This document shows, in pieces, positions 16,638 through 26,183 of a DNA stretch of 64,000 bases. A program made the position numbers and the translations under genes. Each line of letters starts with the position of its first letter. The first letter of the stretch is position 1. The DNA is from Streptomyces sp. PCS3-D2 (GTDB lineage Bacteria > Actinomycetota > Actinomycetes > Streptomycetales > Streptomycetaceae). The notes under the pieces were generated by a model. It did not search any database and was not told where the DNA came from. It was given only the letters and a program-made list of their open reading frames with translations. The DNA lies in assembly GCF_000612545.2 (NCBI RefSeq), contig NZ_CP097800.1, positions 4,007,001 through 4,071,000 of the forward strand, in the 5' to 3' direction.

Positions 16638-17872
16638 GCCCGCACCTCCAGTCCGTCGAGCCGTGGGCCCGGTATCTCCGCACGCAGCCGGAACCGGCCG
16701 TCACCGACCAGCCCCGCCTCCAGGGTTCCTTCCAGCGCGGCGAGCCGCTCCCGCAGCCCGGCCAGTCCCGAGCCGGGCGGCCCGGCAGGAGCCTCCGGCG
16801 CGCCGTCGTTCTCCACCACGAGCGTCACGGGGCCGCTCGCCGGAGCCGCCAGCCGGATTCGGCAGCGCTGCGCGTCCCCGTGCCGCAGCACGTTCGTCGT
16901 GGCTTCGCGGACCACCCAGCCGAGTGCCGACTGGACCTCCGAGGGGAGCTCCCGGTCCGGCCGGAAGTCGACCCGGCACTCCATCCCGGCCGCGCTCAGC
17001 ACCCCGCGCGCTCCCTCCAGCTCCACCGCGAGGTCCGCCTCCCGGTAGCCGCGCACCACGTCCCGGACCTCCCGCTGGGACTCCCGGGCGATCCGCTGGA
17101 CCGCGATCATCTGCTCCACCGCCTCGGGGCGTTCGCGCCGGGCCAGCTGGACGGCCAGCTCGCTCTTGAGGGCGATCACTGCCAGGTTGCGGCCCATCAC
17201 GTCGTGCAGGTCGCGGCCGAAGCGCAGCCGTTCCTCGGCCACCGCCAGCCGTGCCTGGACCTCGCGGGAGCGGTCCAGCTCGTAGACGGTCCTCAGCAGC
17301 CAGCCGGAGAACCCGCTGGTGGCTCCGAAGAACAGGCCTCCCAGCAGCACGCCGACGGCGTACCCGAGCGCCTTCCCCACCGGCATGCCGAGGCTCAGGG
17401 CGGCCAGCCCGGTGGCGACGGCCGCCGCCGCGGCGACGTACCACATCCGCCGTACCGACTTCAGGCACAGGACGAGCGATCCGGAGGTGAACCAGGCCAG
17501 TCCGGCCACCATGGTCGGTGCCACGGTCGCTTGGGACTCCCCGGTGGTCCGCACGGTGAGGACGGCCAGGACGCATCCCGCCGTCACCAGGGCGGTGGCC
17601 ACTGCCAGTCGGGTGGGGCGCTCACGCCGCCCCACCACCCAGTGCAGTGCCCGGGAGGTGAGCACCCCGCACAGGACCGCGTGCGCGCACATCATCAGGA
17701 AGAGCGAGAGGGGCACCACGAAGGAGGTCCCGTCGGCGGCCGCGGCGGCCAGCGGGGTCAGCGCGAAGGACAGGATCTCCAAGAGCACGAAGACGTAGAA
17801 CGACCCCCGGGTGTAGAGCTCGACCTTCCCCGCGGTGCTGCGGTTCTTCCACCACCCGGTCAGCTTCGACAC
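16634..17872 (-). CDS. Sensor histidine kinase (HisKA_3 type)
   Basis: This encodes 412 residues from GTG 17872 (MSKLTGWWKNRSTAG); the longer frame to 17935 runs into the upstream gene. About six hydrophobic segments fill the N-terminal ~190 residues. The HisKA_3 dimerisation/phosphorylation helix follows (FGRDLHDVMGRNLAVIALK, H about 223), and the ATPase domain ends in GSGLAGLRERLAALEG. It is expected to sense a membrane signal and phosphorylate the adjacent regulator. It is 22 bp downstream of the ABC permease gene and overlaps the regulator gene by 4 bp. Confidence 0.92.
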   Translation of the reverse strand: MSKLTGWWKNRSTAGKVELYTRGSFYVFVLLEILSFALTPLAAAAADGTSFVVPLSLFLMMCAHAVLCGVLTSRALHWVVGRRERPTRLAVATALVTAGCVLAVLTVRTTGESQATVAPTMVAGLAWFTSGSLVLCLKSVRRMWYVAAAAAVATGLAALSLGMPVGKALGYAVGVLLGGLFFGATSGFSGWLLRTVYELDRSREVQARLAVAEERLRFGRDLHDVMGRNLAVIALKSELAVQLARRERPEAVEQMIAVQRIARESQREVRDVVRGYREADLAVELEGARGVLSAAGMECRVDFRPDRELPSEVQSALGWVVREATTNVLRHGDAQRCRIRLAAPASGPVTLVVENDGAPEAPAGPPGSGLAGLRERLAALEGTLEAGLVGDGRFRLRAEIPGPRLDGLEVRA

Positions 17873-17894
17873 GGTTCCCGTCCCCCGACTCGTC

Positions 17895-18659
17895 CTAGCG
17901 ACGCGGTTCCCAGCGGAACCACCGCTGGACAGCAAACACGCTGATCACGATCCAGGCCAGCACGTTCAGTCCGGCGCCCAGCAGGTCCCCGCCCTCCGCT
18001 CCGCCGCTCCAGCCGGCCCGTACGAGGACCATCACGCCGCTCAGCGGCAACAGTTCGCACAGCGAGGCCGCCAGGTCGGGCAGCGAGTCCGTCGGGGCGA
18101 ACAGTCCCGAGCCGAGCACGGTCGCCAGGAACAGGGGCAGCGTGGTGAGGCCGGCGGTCTCCACGGTGCGGGTGAAGGAGCTGGTCACCGCGGACAGCGC
18201 GGCCAGCAGCAGGAGGCCGGCGAAGACGGCCGCCACGAGCAGCAGCGGGTTCTGCGGCATGCGCACGTCCAGGGCGAGCGCCCCGGCGACCGCGAGGACG
18301 GCGATCTGGCCGAGCGCCAGGCAGGCGGCGGGCAGCGCCGTCCCGGCCAGGATCTCCAGGTCCCGGGCCTCGCCGGTGCGCAGCCGCTTCAGGACGAGCT
18401 CCTCGCGCCGGGCGACGTAGGCGGAGACCAGGTTCATGTAGACGACGAGGAGCAGCACCATGCCGATCCCGCCGGTCAGGGTGGCCTCGCCGACGGCCGC
18501 GGCGCCCTCGACGCCGGTGAGGGAGGAGCGCAGGACGAACACCATCAGCAGGGGCATCAGGAGGGCCACGCCGAGTGCGGCCCGGTTGCGCACCAGCAGG
18601 GTGAGCTCGGAGCGGCCGAGCGCGGTGATCCGGCCGGCGTTCAGGGTGAGCGTGCTCAT
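17895..18659 (-). CDS. ABC-2 type transporter permease
   Basis: A 254-residue membrane protein from ATG 18659 (MSTLTLNAGRITALGRSEL). It has the ABC-2 layout: an N-terminal soluble helix, then six hydrophobic segments, with a soluble elbow (ARREELVLKRLRTGEARDLEILAG) between TM2 and TM3. The start overlaps the stop of the ATPase gene as ATGA. With that ATPase it should form an exporter. The substrate is unknown; linkage to a DesK/DesR-like pair suggests lipid, peptide or antibiotic efflux. Confidence 0.9.
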   Translation of the reverse strand: MSTLTLNAGRITALGRSELTLLVRNRAALGVALLMPLLMVFVLRSSLTGVEGAAAVGEATLTGGIGMVLLLVVYMNLVSAYVARREELVLKRLRTGEARDLEILAGTALPAACLALGQIAVLAVAGALALDVRMPQNPLLLVAAVFAGLLLLAALSAVTSSFTRTVETAGLTTLPLFLATVLGSGLFAPTDSLPDLAASLCELLPLSGVMVLVRAGWSGGAEGGDLLGAGLNVLAWIVISVFAVQRWFRWEPRR

Positions 18660-19633
18660 CGGGTCCCCGCCATGGTGTCGTCGTGACTGTCGTGACTGCC
18701 GTGGCCGGTGCGACCGGTGCGGTCGCCGGTGTTGCGGCGGTTCCGGGCGATCTCCAGGAAGGCCTCCTCCAGGGAGGCGGACCGGGCGTCGAGCCCGCCC
18801 AGTTCCACGCCGTTCTCCCGGGCCCAGCCGAGCAGTTCGGCCAGGGTCTCCTGGAGCGCCTCGGTACGGATCTCCACGCGCTGCCCGAAGGCGGCCGCCC
18901 GCAACGACAGCGGCAGCCGGGCGGCGGGCGTCCCGGCGGGCAGGGCGAAGCGGATCCGGGCCGGCCGGGTGGCGGTCACCTCGGCCGGGGTCCCGGACAG
19001 GACCAGCTCGCCCTCGTGGAGGATCGCGAGGCGGTCCGCGAGCTCCTCGGCCTCCTCCAGGTAGTGCGTGGTCAGCAGCACCGTGGTGCCCTGCTCCCGC
19101 AGTGCGCGCACCAGGGCCCAGGTCTCCCGGCGCCCTTCGGGGTCCATGCCGGTGGTGGGCTCGTCCAGGAAGAGCACCTCGGGTCGGCCGAGCAGGGCCA
19201 GCGCCAGGTCCAGGCGCCGCCGTTCCCCGCCGGACAACTGCTTCACGCGTACGCCGGAGCGCGCGGTCAGGCCGACCAGCTCCAGCACCTCGGCCGCCGG
19301 GCGGGCGCCGGTGGTGACCCCGCCCCACATCCGCACGGTCTCGACGACCGATAGGTCCGAGGGGAAGCCGCCCTCCTGGAGCATGACCCCGGTGCGCGGC
19401 CGGACCTCGGCCCGCCGGGTGAGGGGATCGAGGCCGAAGACGCGGACCTGCCCGCCGCTCGGCGCGGCGAGTCCCTCCAGCAGTTCGACGGTGGAGGTCT
19501 TGCCCGCGCCGTTGGTGCCGAGCAGGGCGAAGACCTCACCCCGCGCCACGGAGAAGGAGACGCCTCGTACGGCCTCGAATCCTCCGGCGTAGCCCCGGCG
19601 CAGGTCCCGGGCTTGGATCACGGTGTCAGTCAT
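18656..19633 (-). CDS. ABC transporter ATP-binding protein
   Basis: A 325-residue ATPase: Walker A GTNGAGKT (39-46), Q-loop GVMLQEGG, signature LSGGERRR, Walker B VLFLDEPTTGMDP and switch His in TTHYLEE. The C-terminal ~100 residues are the extra domain common in DrrA-type drug exporters, ending in an unusual Gly/His/Asp-rich tail (DRTGRTGHGSHDSHDD). That tail could bind metal or be a simple disordered end. It is the first gene of the four-gene operon. Confidence 0.92.
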   Translation of the reverse strand: MTDTVIQARDLRRGYAGGFEAVRGVSFSVARGEVFALLGTNGAGKTSTVELLEGLAAPSGGQVRVFGLDPLTRRAEVRPRTGVMLQEGGFPSDLSVVETVRMWGGVTTGARPAAEVLELVGLTARSGVRVKQLSGGERRRLDLALALLGRPEVLFLDEPTTGMDPEGRRETWALVRALREQGTTVLLTTHYLEEAEELADRLAILHEGELVLSGTPAEVTATRPARIRFALPAGTPAARLPLSLRAAAFGQRVEIRTEALQETLAELLGWARENGVELGGLDARSASLEEAFLEIARNRRNTGDRTGRTGHGSHDSHDDTMAGTR

Positions 19634-19745
19634 GGATCAAGCGTCGCGGCGTCCGGAGCGGCCCGGCAGTGCGCGTTGTCACGACCGGCGATGACATTTG
19701 TCAGGGTGTTCCGCGGCCGTCGGCGGCGAAAGGGGAAATACGAAG

Positions 19746-19774
19746 AAGGCCCCGATCGGAATGATCGGGGCCTT
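19746..19774 (-). terminator. Terminator of tRNA-Gly (second copy)
   Basis: AAGGCCCCGATC / GATCGGGGCCTT, 12-bp stem with a 5-nt loop, just past the tRNA 3' end on the minus strand. Confidence 0.75.
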
Positions 19775-19783
19775 CCTTCACAG

Positions 19784-19856
<73 letters not shown>

Positions 19857-19928
19857 AAGCAGTGCACTGCCGGGGCAGTACGTGCATCACTCTACCCGAT
19901 CCACCTGAGTGGTCGGAAAGTCATGCAG

Positions 19929-20000
19929 AGCGGGTGACAGGAATCGCACACTGCGCCTTCCCTCTGGAAGAGGGATGTTCTGCTACTGAACTACACCCGC
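19929..20000 (-). tRNA. tRNA-Gly (UCC)
   Basis: 72 nt; acceptor GCGGGTG/CACCCGC, anticodon stem TCCCT/AGGGA with loop CTTCCAG (anticodon TCC), T-loop GATTCCT region. It reads GGA/GGG codons. With the adjacent tRNA-Gly(GCC) it forms a small glycine tRNA cluster on the minus strand. Confidence 0.9.
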
Positions 20001-20089
20001 ACGACCTCGGAGGGTCTGACCTGCGGTCCGGCCCCTTCGGCGTGATCCACACACTAGCGGACGGGTGGGGGGCCTTGGCAAATCGGCCC

Positions 20090-20407
20090 TCAGTGGGCCG
20101 CGTTGTAGGCCTCGTAGATCTTCTTCGGGATGCGGCCCCGCGGCGGCACGTCGTGCTGGTTGGACCGGGCCCAGGCGCGGACGACCGCCGGGTCGGGCGC
20201 GACCGAGGTGTGCTTGAAGGTCTTCCCCGAGCGCGACCGGCGGCGTCCGGCGGCCACGAAGGGCGCGAGGCTCTTCCGCAGTTTCTTTGCGTTGGCCGCA
20301 TTCAGGTCGATCTCGTACGACTTACCGTCCAAGGCGAACATGACCGTTTCCGCCGCTTCTCCGCCGTCGATGTCGTCGGAGAGCGTCACTACTACGCGCT
20401 GCGCCAC
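20090..20407 (-). CDS. Lsr2-like nucleoid-associated protein (LsrL position)
   Basis: A 105-residue H-NS-like silencer from GTG 20407 (MAQRVVVTLSDDIDGGEA); longer upstream reading is not conserved. Residues 1-60 are the oligomerisation domain (TVMFALDGKSYEIDLNAANAKKLRKSLAPF). The C-terminal DNA-binding domain has the PRGRIP hook (residues ~92-97), equivalent to the RGR loop that enters the minor groove of A+T-rich DNA. In S. coelicolor the gene beside purSQL is the second Lsr2 paralogue (LsrL), so this is probably that one rather than the main Lsr2. It is divergent from purS. Confidence 0.9.
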   Translation of the reverse strand: MAQRVVVTLSDDIDGGEAAETVMFALDGKSYEIDLNAANAKKLRKSLAPFVAAGRRRSRSGKTFKHTSVAPDPAVVRAWARSNQHDVPPRGRIPKKIYEAYNAAH

Positions 20408-20733
20408 GGATATCGGTCCCTTCGTGCGACACCGCCACCTGCTGACGTGCGGCGATGTCGCCTGTTCGGATGTTCTGGGGCAATGCAACTTTCGACCGGA
20501 ATCCCGGTTGATTCCTTTGTACCTCGATTCCCATTGCATTGTGAAGCTCAGTTAATTCTCTCCGCGTGTCCCGTCGCAATGCCGGGTACGTGGTTTTCCT
20601 GGGGATTTTGCGAAGCGTTGGTGAAGCCGAAACGGCGCGGTGATCAAGCCGCTTCCATATCTACCCGCGTAGAAATTTCGGCCGGGTACGCTGATGGAAC
20701 CGCCTTGCACCAACCACCTCATCGGGAGTGCCA
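20408..20733. promoter_or_regulatory. lsr2-like / purS divergent intergenic region
   Basis: A 326-bp gap between divergent genes. It is markedly richer in A+T than its surroundings (for example GTTAATTCTC near 20550, CTTTGTACC, GGGGATTTTG), as expected for a site that Lsr2-type proteins can bind. I can point to no clear PurR-type box. Both promoters must lie here. Confidence 0.5.
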
Positions 20734-20979
20734 GTGGCACGCGTCGTAGTCGACGTCATGCTCAAGCCGGAGATCCTCGACCCCCAGGGCCAGGCGGTGC
20801 AGCGTGCACTGCCGCGCCTGGGCTTCGAGGGCATCGCCGACGTCCGTCAGGGGAAGCGCTTCGAACTGGAAGTGGAGGGACCGGTCGACCAGGCCGCCCT
20901 CGACCGCATCCACACGATGGCCGAAACGTTCCTCGCCAACACCGTCATCGAAGACTTCACCGTGAAGGTCGAGGCCTGA
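20734..20979 (+). CDS. purS: FGAM synthase subunit PurS
   Basis: A small 81-residue subunit of formylglycinamidine ribonucleotide synthase. GTG 20734 ([19 protein letters not shown]) is preferred over GTG 20728, because the GGGAG site then has proper spacing. It bridges PurQ and PurL in the complex and helps channel ammonia. The stop is 2 bp before purQ, so purS-purQ-purL form one coupled operon. Confidence 0.95.
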   Translation: MARVVVDVMLKPEILDPQGQAVQRALPRLGFEGIADVRQGKRFELEVEGPVDQAALDRIHTMAETFLANTVIEDFTVKVEA

Positions 20980-20981
20980 CG

Positions 20982-21662
20982 GTGACCACTCGCATCGGAG
21001 TCGTCACGTTCCCCGGAACGCTCGACGACCGTGACTCGCTGCGCGCCGTCCGCCTCGCGGGGGCCGAGCCGGTCTCGCTCTGGCACCGCGACAAGGACCT
21101 GCACCAGGTCGACGCGGTCGTCCTCGCGGGCGGCTTCTCCTACGGGGACTACCTGCGCGCCGGGGCCATCTCCCGCTTCTCGCCGGTGATGGAGACCATC
21201 ATCGAGCAGGCCAGGGCCGGCATGCCGGTCCTCGGCATCTGCAACGGCTTCCAGGTCCTCACCGAGGCCCACCTGCTGCCGGGGGCGATGCTCCGCAACA
21301 ACCACCTGCACTTCATCTGCCGCGACCAGAAGCTGCGGGTGGAGAACGCGGAGACCGCGTGGACCGGCGACTACAGCGCCGGCCAGGAGATCTCCGTACC
21401 GCTCAAGAACATGGACGGCCGGTACGTCGCCGACGAGCGCACGCTCGACGAACTGGAGGCCGAAGGCCGAGTGGCCTTCCGGTACCTGGACGTGAACCCG
21501 AACGGGTCGCTCCGCGACATCGCCGGCATCACCAACGCCGAGGGCAACGTCGTCGGCCTGATGCCGCACCCCGAGCACGCGGTCGAACCGCTGATCGGGA
21601 CCGGCCGCACCGACGGCCTCCCGTTCTTCACGTCGGTCCTGAAGAAGCTGGTCAGCGCATGA
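20982..21662 (+). CDS. purQ: FGAM synthase glutaminase subunit PurQ
   Basis: This encodes 226 residues from GTG 20982 ([16 protein letters not shown]). It is a class I glutamine amidotransferase that supplies ammonia to PurL. The nucleophile is C87 in GICNGFQ and the His/Glu pair lies in [11 protein letters not shown] near the C terminus. The stop overlaps the purL start as ATGA. Confidence 0.97.
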   Translation: MTTRIGVVTFPGTLDDRDSLRAVRLAGAEPVSLWHRDKDLHQVDAVVLAGGFSYGDYLRAGAISRFSPVMETIIEQARAGMPVLGICNGFQVLTEAHLLPGAMLRNNHLHFICRDQKLRVENAETAWTGDYSAGQEISVPLKNMDGRYVADERTLDELEAEGRVAFRYLDVNPNGSLRDIAGITNAEGNVVGLMPHPEHAVEPLIGTGRTDGLPFFTSVLKKLVSA

Positions 21663-23908
21663 GCCTCGACACCGTCAAGAACGCCACCGAAACCCCGGAC
21701 GCCTCCCAGCCGTGGAAGGAGCTCGGCCTCAAGGAGGACGAGTACGCCCGGATCCGGGAGATCCTCGGCCGCCGCCCGACCGGCGCCGAGCTCGCCATGT
21801 ACTCGGTCATGTGGTCCGAGCACTGCTCGTACAAGAGCAGCAAGGTCCACCTGAAGCAGTTCGGCGAGAAGGTCCCCCAGAACGACGCGATGCTCGTCGG
21901 CATCGGCGAGAACGCCGGCGTCGTCGACGTCGGCCAGGGCTACGCGGTCACCTTCAAGGTCGAGTCGCACAACCACCCGAGCTACATCGAGCCCTACCAG
22001 GGCGCGGCCACGGGCATCGGCGGCATCGTCCGCGACATCCTCGCCATGGGCGCCCGCCCGGTCGCCGTCGTCGACCCGCTGCGCTTCGGCGCGGCCGACC
22101 ACCCCGACACCAAGCGCGTCCTGCCGGGCGTCGTCGCGGGCATCGGCGGCTACGGCAACTGCCTGGGCCTGCCCAACATCGGCGGCGAGGTCGTCTTCGA
22201 CGCCTGCTACCAGGGCAACCCGCTCGTCAACGCCGGCTGCATCGGCGTCATGAAGCACGAGGACATCCACCTCGCCCAGGCCTCCGGCCCCGGCAACAAG
22301 GTCATCCTCTACGGCGCCCGCACCGGCGGCGACGGCATCGGCGGCGTCTCGGTCCTCGCGTCCGAGACCTTCGACGACACCAAGCCCACCAAGCGCCCCG
22401 CCGTCCAGGTCGGCGACCCGTTCCAGGAGAAGCTCCTCATCGAGTGCACCCTGGAGATCTTCAAGGAGAAGCTGGTCGCGGGCATCCAGGACCTCGGCGG
22501 CGCCGGCCTGTCCTGCGCCACCTCCGAGCTGGCCTCCGCCGGCTCCGGCGGCATGCGCGTCGAGCTCGACACCGTCCCGCTGCGCGACGCGACGCTCTCG
22601 CCCGAGGAGATCCTCATGAGCGAGTCGCAGGAGCGCATGTGCGCGATCGTCGAGCCGCGGCACGTCGACCGCTTCCTGGAGATCTGCGAGAAGTGGGACG
22701 TCATCGCCACCGTCATCGGTGAGGTCACCGACGGCGAGCGCCTGGAGATCTTCTGGCACGGCGAGCAGATCGTGGACGTGCCCCCGGGCACCGTCGCCCA
22801 CGAGGGCCCGGTCTACCACCGCCCCTACGCCCGCCCCGAGTGGCAGGACGCGCTCCAGGCGGACGACGCGGGCAGCCTCCCCCGCCCGCAGACCTCCGAA
22901 GAACTGCGCGCGCAGGTCCTGGCCCTGGTCGCGTCCCCGAACCAGGCCTCGAAGTCCTGGGTCACCGACCAGTACGACCGCTTCGTGCAGGGCAACACCG
23001 TGCTGGCGCAGCCCGAGGACGCGGGCATGGTCCGCATCGACGAGGAGTCCAACCTCGGCGTGGCCATGGCCACCGACGGCAACGGCCGCTACGCCAAGCT
23101 CGACCCGTACACGGGCGCGCAGCTGGCCCTGGCCGAGGCGTACCGCAACGTCGCCGCGACCGGAGCCAAGCCGCTGGCGATCTCCGACTGCCTGAACTTC
23201 GGCTCCCCCGAGGACCCGGGCGTCATGTGGCAGTTCGCCGAGGCCACCCGCGGTCTCGCGGACGGTTGCCTGGAGCTGGGCACCCCGGTGACCGGCGGCA
23301 ACGTCTCCCTCTACAACCAGACCGGCGACGTCGCGATCCACCCGACCCCGGTCGTGGCCGTCCTCGGCGTGATCGACGACGTCAACCGCCGTACGCCGAT
23401 GGCGTTCGCGGAGGCGGGCCAGCTGCTCTACCTGCTCGGCGACACCGCCGCCGAGTTCGGTGGCTCGGCCTGGTCCCAGGTCGTCCACGACCACCTCGGA
23501 GGCCTGCCGCCGAAGGTGGACCTGGGCCGCGAGAAGCTGCTCGCCGAGATCCTCATCTCCGCCTCGCGCGACGGCATGATCGACGCCGCGCACGACCTGT
23601 CCGACGGGGGCGTCATCCAGGCGCTCGCCGAGTCCTGCCTCAAGGGCGGCAACGGCGCGCGCGTCGTGGTCCCCGAGGGCCTGGACGCCTTCACGTTCCT
23701 CTTCTCCGAGTCCGCGGGCCGCGCCATCGTGGCCGTCCCGCGTAGCGAGGAGCTCCGCTTCACCGACATGTGCGGTGCGCGCGGCCTGCCGGTCACCCGC
23801 ATCGGCGTGGTGGACGGCGACGAGATCGAGGTCCAGGGCGAGTTCAGCCTGCCCCTGGCCGAGCTTCGCGAGGCCCACGAGGCGACGATCCCCGCCCTGC
23901 TGGCCTGA
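21659..23908 (+). CDS. purL: FGAM synthase subunit PurL
   Basis: The 749-residue small-type PurL, which works with separate PurS and PurQ. It uses ATP and ammonia to convert FGAR to FGAM. ATG 21659 overlaps the purQ stop. Motifs: [36 protein letters not shown] and [13 protein letters not shown]. Its duplicated AIRS-like architecture is complete to the C terminus. A strong hairpin follows. Confidence 0.97.
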   Translation: MSLDTVKNATETPDASQPWKELGLKEDEYARIREILGRRPTGAELAMYSVMWSEHCSYKSSKVHLKQFGEKVPQNDAMLVGIGENAGVVDVGQGYAVTFKVESHNHPSYIEPYQGAATGIGGIVRDILAMGARPVAVVDPLRFGAADHPDTKRVLPGVVAGIGGYGNCLGLPNIGGEVVFDACYQGNPLVNAGCIGVMKHEDIHLAQASGPGNKVILYGARTGGDGIGGVSVLASETFDDTKPTKRPAVQVGDPFQEKLLIECTLEIFKEKLVAGIQDLGGAGLSCATSELASAGSGGMRVELDTVPLRDATLSPEEILMSESQERMCAIVEPRHVDRFLEICEKWDVIATVIGEVTDGERLEIFWHGEQIVDVPPGTVAHEGPVYHRPYARPEWQDALQADDAGSLPRPQTSEELRAQVLALVASPNQASKSWVTDQYDRFVQGNTVLAQPEDAGMVRIDEESNLGVAMATDGNGRYAKLDPYTGAQLALAEAYRNVAATGAKPLAISDCLNFGSPEDPGVMWQFAEATRGLADGCLELGTPVTGGNVSLYNQTGDVAIHPTPVVAVLGVIDDVNRRTPMAFAEAGQLLYLLGDTAAEFGGSAWSQVVHDHLGGLPPKVDLGREKLLAEILISASRDGMIDAAHDLSDGGVIQALAESCLKGGNGARVVVPEGLDAFTFLFSESAGRAIVAVPRSEELRFTDMCGARGLPVTRIGVVDGDEIEVQGEFSLPLAELREAHEATIPALLA

Positions 23909-23928
23909 TCACCGGCGGGAACACGGCC

Positions 23929-23960
23929 GGGGCCCCGCACGGAGGACCGTGCGGGCCCCC
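23929..23960 (+). terminator. Terminator of purSQL operon
   Basis: GGGGCCCCGCACGG (23929-23942) pairs with CCGTGCGGGCCCC (23947-23959) around a 4-nt loop, about 20 bp after the purL stop. Confidence 0.75.
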
Positions 23961-24043
23961 GACCCGTCACCACCGCGCGACTGTTGCGCTTCCGTGGCCC
24001 GGCGGCCCTTCTGGCACGCCGGGCCGCTCCGCATACTGACCGC

Positions 24044-25330
24044 GTGAGCATCGTCAAACACCTGCCGGACGCCGCGATACCCACGGGCGGCGCCCCGGCC
24101 TGGCGGGTGGCGGACGCCCAGCGCTGGTTCGAAGCGCGCGTACCCGCCGCCTTCGCCCCGATCGCCGTCGGCCGGATCCTCGCGCCGCTGGTGCTCCTCT
24201 CGGTCCTCCTCGTCGCCTGGAACCCCTCCGCCGTCCCGGAACCCGGCACCACCTGGGCCGGGTACGTGCCGGCGGTCCTCCTGCTGTGCCTGCCCGCCTG
24301 GTACCGGTTCCTGCCGGCCGCCACCCTCGTGTCCACCCCACTGATCGCCGCGGACACGCTGTGGAACGACCGCGTCCTCGATCCCGCCGACGCCGCGGCC
24401 CGGGCCGGCGGGGTGCTGGCGCTCGTCCTGTGCCTCTGGGCCTTCGTCGGGTCCGCGCTCAGGCTGCGCGCGCGGCGGCGTCAGCGGGAGCTCTTCCTCG
24501 CCGCCGTCGGGGACAGCCGGGTGCCGATCCCCGAGAACCTGCCGGAGGGCCACCGCGGACGCGGCCGACGGCTGCTCGCCGCCGGGGCCGCGCTGTGCCT
24601 GGCCGCCGCCGCGCTGCTGGTGTGGGGTCTCGCGCAGGACCGCGGAGCCGGCCCGGAGCACCCGTACGACGCGACGGTCCAGCAGGTCCTGGCCGTGCTG
24701 CTGCTCGCCCCGGGCGTCCCGCTGCTCGGCCGCGGCCTCACGGCGCGGCGCGCCGCCCGGCGGCTGCACGACGGGCCCCAGCCGGTGGTGCGCGTGGGCG
24801 TCCGGGAGCAGCCCGGCCGGCTCTCCTGGCTGGTCGCGGATGCCGACACCACGACCGCTCGGCCGCTGATCGCCTTCCGGGACCGCTTCGCGGACGGATG
24901 CAGCAGCCACCTGCCGGAGACCCTCCTCGGAGCCGCGGAGAGCCGGCTGCGGGTCGAACACCACGACATCGACAGCTACGCCGAGCCCTACGAGGCGCTC
25001 CTGTACGGGGTGCCCTGCGAGGGGGCCGAGGTGATCCTGAGGTACGCCGTCTACCGCGGGGACGGCCGGATCACCGACGCCGTCAGGGCGGTGCCGCTGC
25101 TGCCCTTCCGCCGGCACCCCCTGCTCTCGCCCTGGCAGCCGGCGGGCACCTCGTACGCCCTCGGGCTGCGGGCGGAGGCGGAGAAGCGCAAGCAGCGCGC
25201 GGCGGACCGGTCGAGCGGCTCGGGGAGCTCCTGCGGTTCCTCCGGCGGCTGTGGCTCCAGCAGTTGCTCCAGCAGTTGCTCCAGCAGTTGCTCCAGCAGT
25301 TGCGGTGGCGGCTGCGGAGGCGGCGACTGA
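24044..25330 (+). CDS. Membrane protein with Ser/Cys/Gly repeat tail
   Basis: A 428-residue protein from GTG 24044 (MSIVKHLPDAAIPTGGAPAW). Hydrophobic segments lie near residues 40-60, 70-110, 120-145, 180-200 and 215-235. A long soluble domain follows, then a tail of about 35 residues made almost only of Ser, Cys and Gly, with four tandem SSCS units and a final CGGGCGGGD. Such tails occur in several actinobacterial membrane proteins of unknown role; metal or redox binding is possible but unproven. The tail is encoded by a 12-bp tandem repeat. It is expressed separately from purL (terminator between) and is 17 bp from the next gene. Confidence 0.7.
   Translation: MSIVKHLPDAAIPTGGAPAWRVADAQRWFEARVPAAFAPIAVGRILAPLVLLSVLLVAWNPSAVPEPGTTWAGYVPAVLLLCLPAWYRFLPAATLVSTPLIAADTLWNDRVLDPADAAARAGGVLALVLCLWAFVGSALRLRARRRQRELFLAAVGDSRVPIPENLPEGHRGRGRRLLAAGAALCLAAAALLVWGLAQDRGAGPEHPYDATVQQVLAVLLLAPGVPLLGRGLTARRAARRLHDGPQPVVRVGVREQPGRLSWLVADADTTTARPLIAFRDRFADGCSSHLPETLLGAAESRLRVEHHDIDSYAEPYEALLYGVPCEGAEVILRYAVYRGDGRITDAVRAVPLLPFRRHPLLSPWQPAGTSYALGLRAEAEKRKQRAADRSSGSGSSCGSSGGCGSSSCSSSCSSSCSSSCGGGCGGGD
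25257..25306 (+). repeat. 12-bp tandem repeat in coding sequence
   Basis: Four near-perfect copies of AGCAGTTGCTCC encode the Ser-Ser-Cys-Ser repeats at the end of the membrane protein gene. Unit length keeps the frame, so copy number can change without breaking the protein. Confidence 0.85.
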
Positions 25331-25347
25331 TCGGGCAGACTCCCGGC

Positions 25348-26130
25348 ATGGCACCCAGGACCCGCAGGTACGACTCCGTGAAGATCCGTGCGGCCGTGAC
25401 CGCACAGTTCGCCCATGTCGCAAGAGCCGTGGGGGAGTTGGGCCCCGATCAGCTGGAGCGGCCCAGCGGGCTCGGGGACTGGAGCGTCGCCGAACTCGCC
25501 GCCCACGTCGCGTGGATCGCGGACTCGCTGGCCGCCGGCCTCGCACGGCCGCCCGCAGCCGTCCCCGAACTGACCGCGACCGAATGGCCCTTCGCCACCG
25601 CGTCCCTCGCCGGGAAGATCTCCGAGGCGGCCCGGGAGACGCTCACCGGCGCCCCCCTGCCCGAGCTGTTCGAGCGGGCGGCCGCAGCCATGGCGGAGGC
25701 GCTCGCGGCGAACCCCGGCGGGCGGGTGCTCCAGCTGTGGATCGGCGACATGACCCTGGCGGACTTCCTGGTCACCCGGACCGTGGAGCTGGTGGTCCAC
25801 ACCGACGACCTGAACCGGGCCGCGGGACTGGACATCCCGATCGAGCGGCAGGCGCTGGCCGCCTGCACGCGGCTCCTCGCCGACTCCCTCGCGCTGAAGG
25901 CGCCGGGCGGTTCGGTCGAGGTACGGATCCCGCCCTTCGCGGTGGTCCAGTGCGTCGAGGGCCCCCGCCACACCCGGGGCACCCCGCCGAACGTGGTGGA
26001 GACCGATCCGCTGACCTGGATCCGGCTCGCGACCGGCCGTACCGCATGGGCCGAGGCGATCGGTACGGCTCAGGTGCGGGCCGGCGGCGAGCGGGCCGAC
26101 CTGTCGGCGCTGCTGCCGCTGATGGGCTGA
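25348..26130 (+). CDS. Maleylpyruvate isomerase / sterol-carrier family protein
   Basis: A 260-residue protein from ATG 25348. The N-terminal half has the DinB/MDMPI four-helix pattern (RAVGELGPDQLERPSGLGDWSVAELAAHVAWIADSLAAGL), and VVHTDDLNRAAG follows. The second half resembles the small C-terminal domain found in these proteins. Mycothiol-dependent enzymes of this fold bind metal by three His; here H in AAHVAW and H in VVHTDDL are candidates. The reaction is not known. It is 17 bp downstream of the Cys-tail membrane protein, suggesting one transcript. Confidence 0.75.
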   Translation: MAPRTRRYDSVKIRAAVTAQFAHVARAVGELGPDQLERPSGLGDWSVAELAAHVAWIADSLAAGLARPPAAVPELTATEWPFATASLAGKISEAARETLTGAPLPELFERAAAAMAEALAANPGGRVLQLWIGDMTLADFLVTRTVELVVHTDDLNRAAGLDIPIERQALAACTRLLADSLALKAPGGSVEVRIPPFAVVQCVEGPRHTRGTPPNVVETDPLTWIRLATGRTAWAEAIGTAQVRAGGERADLSALLPLMG

Positions 26131-26183
26131 GCGGGGGCGCGGCCGTGGTGGAACCTCCCGGAGACCGCGTTCGTCCCAAGGGC

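Noticed and set aside
21371-23878. 835-codon antisense frame over purL
   Set aside because: Shadow frame of a conserved enzyme gene.
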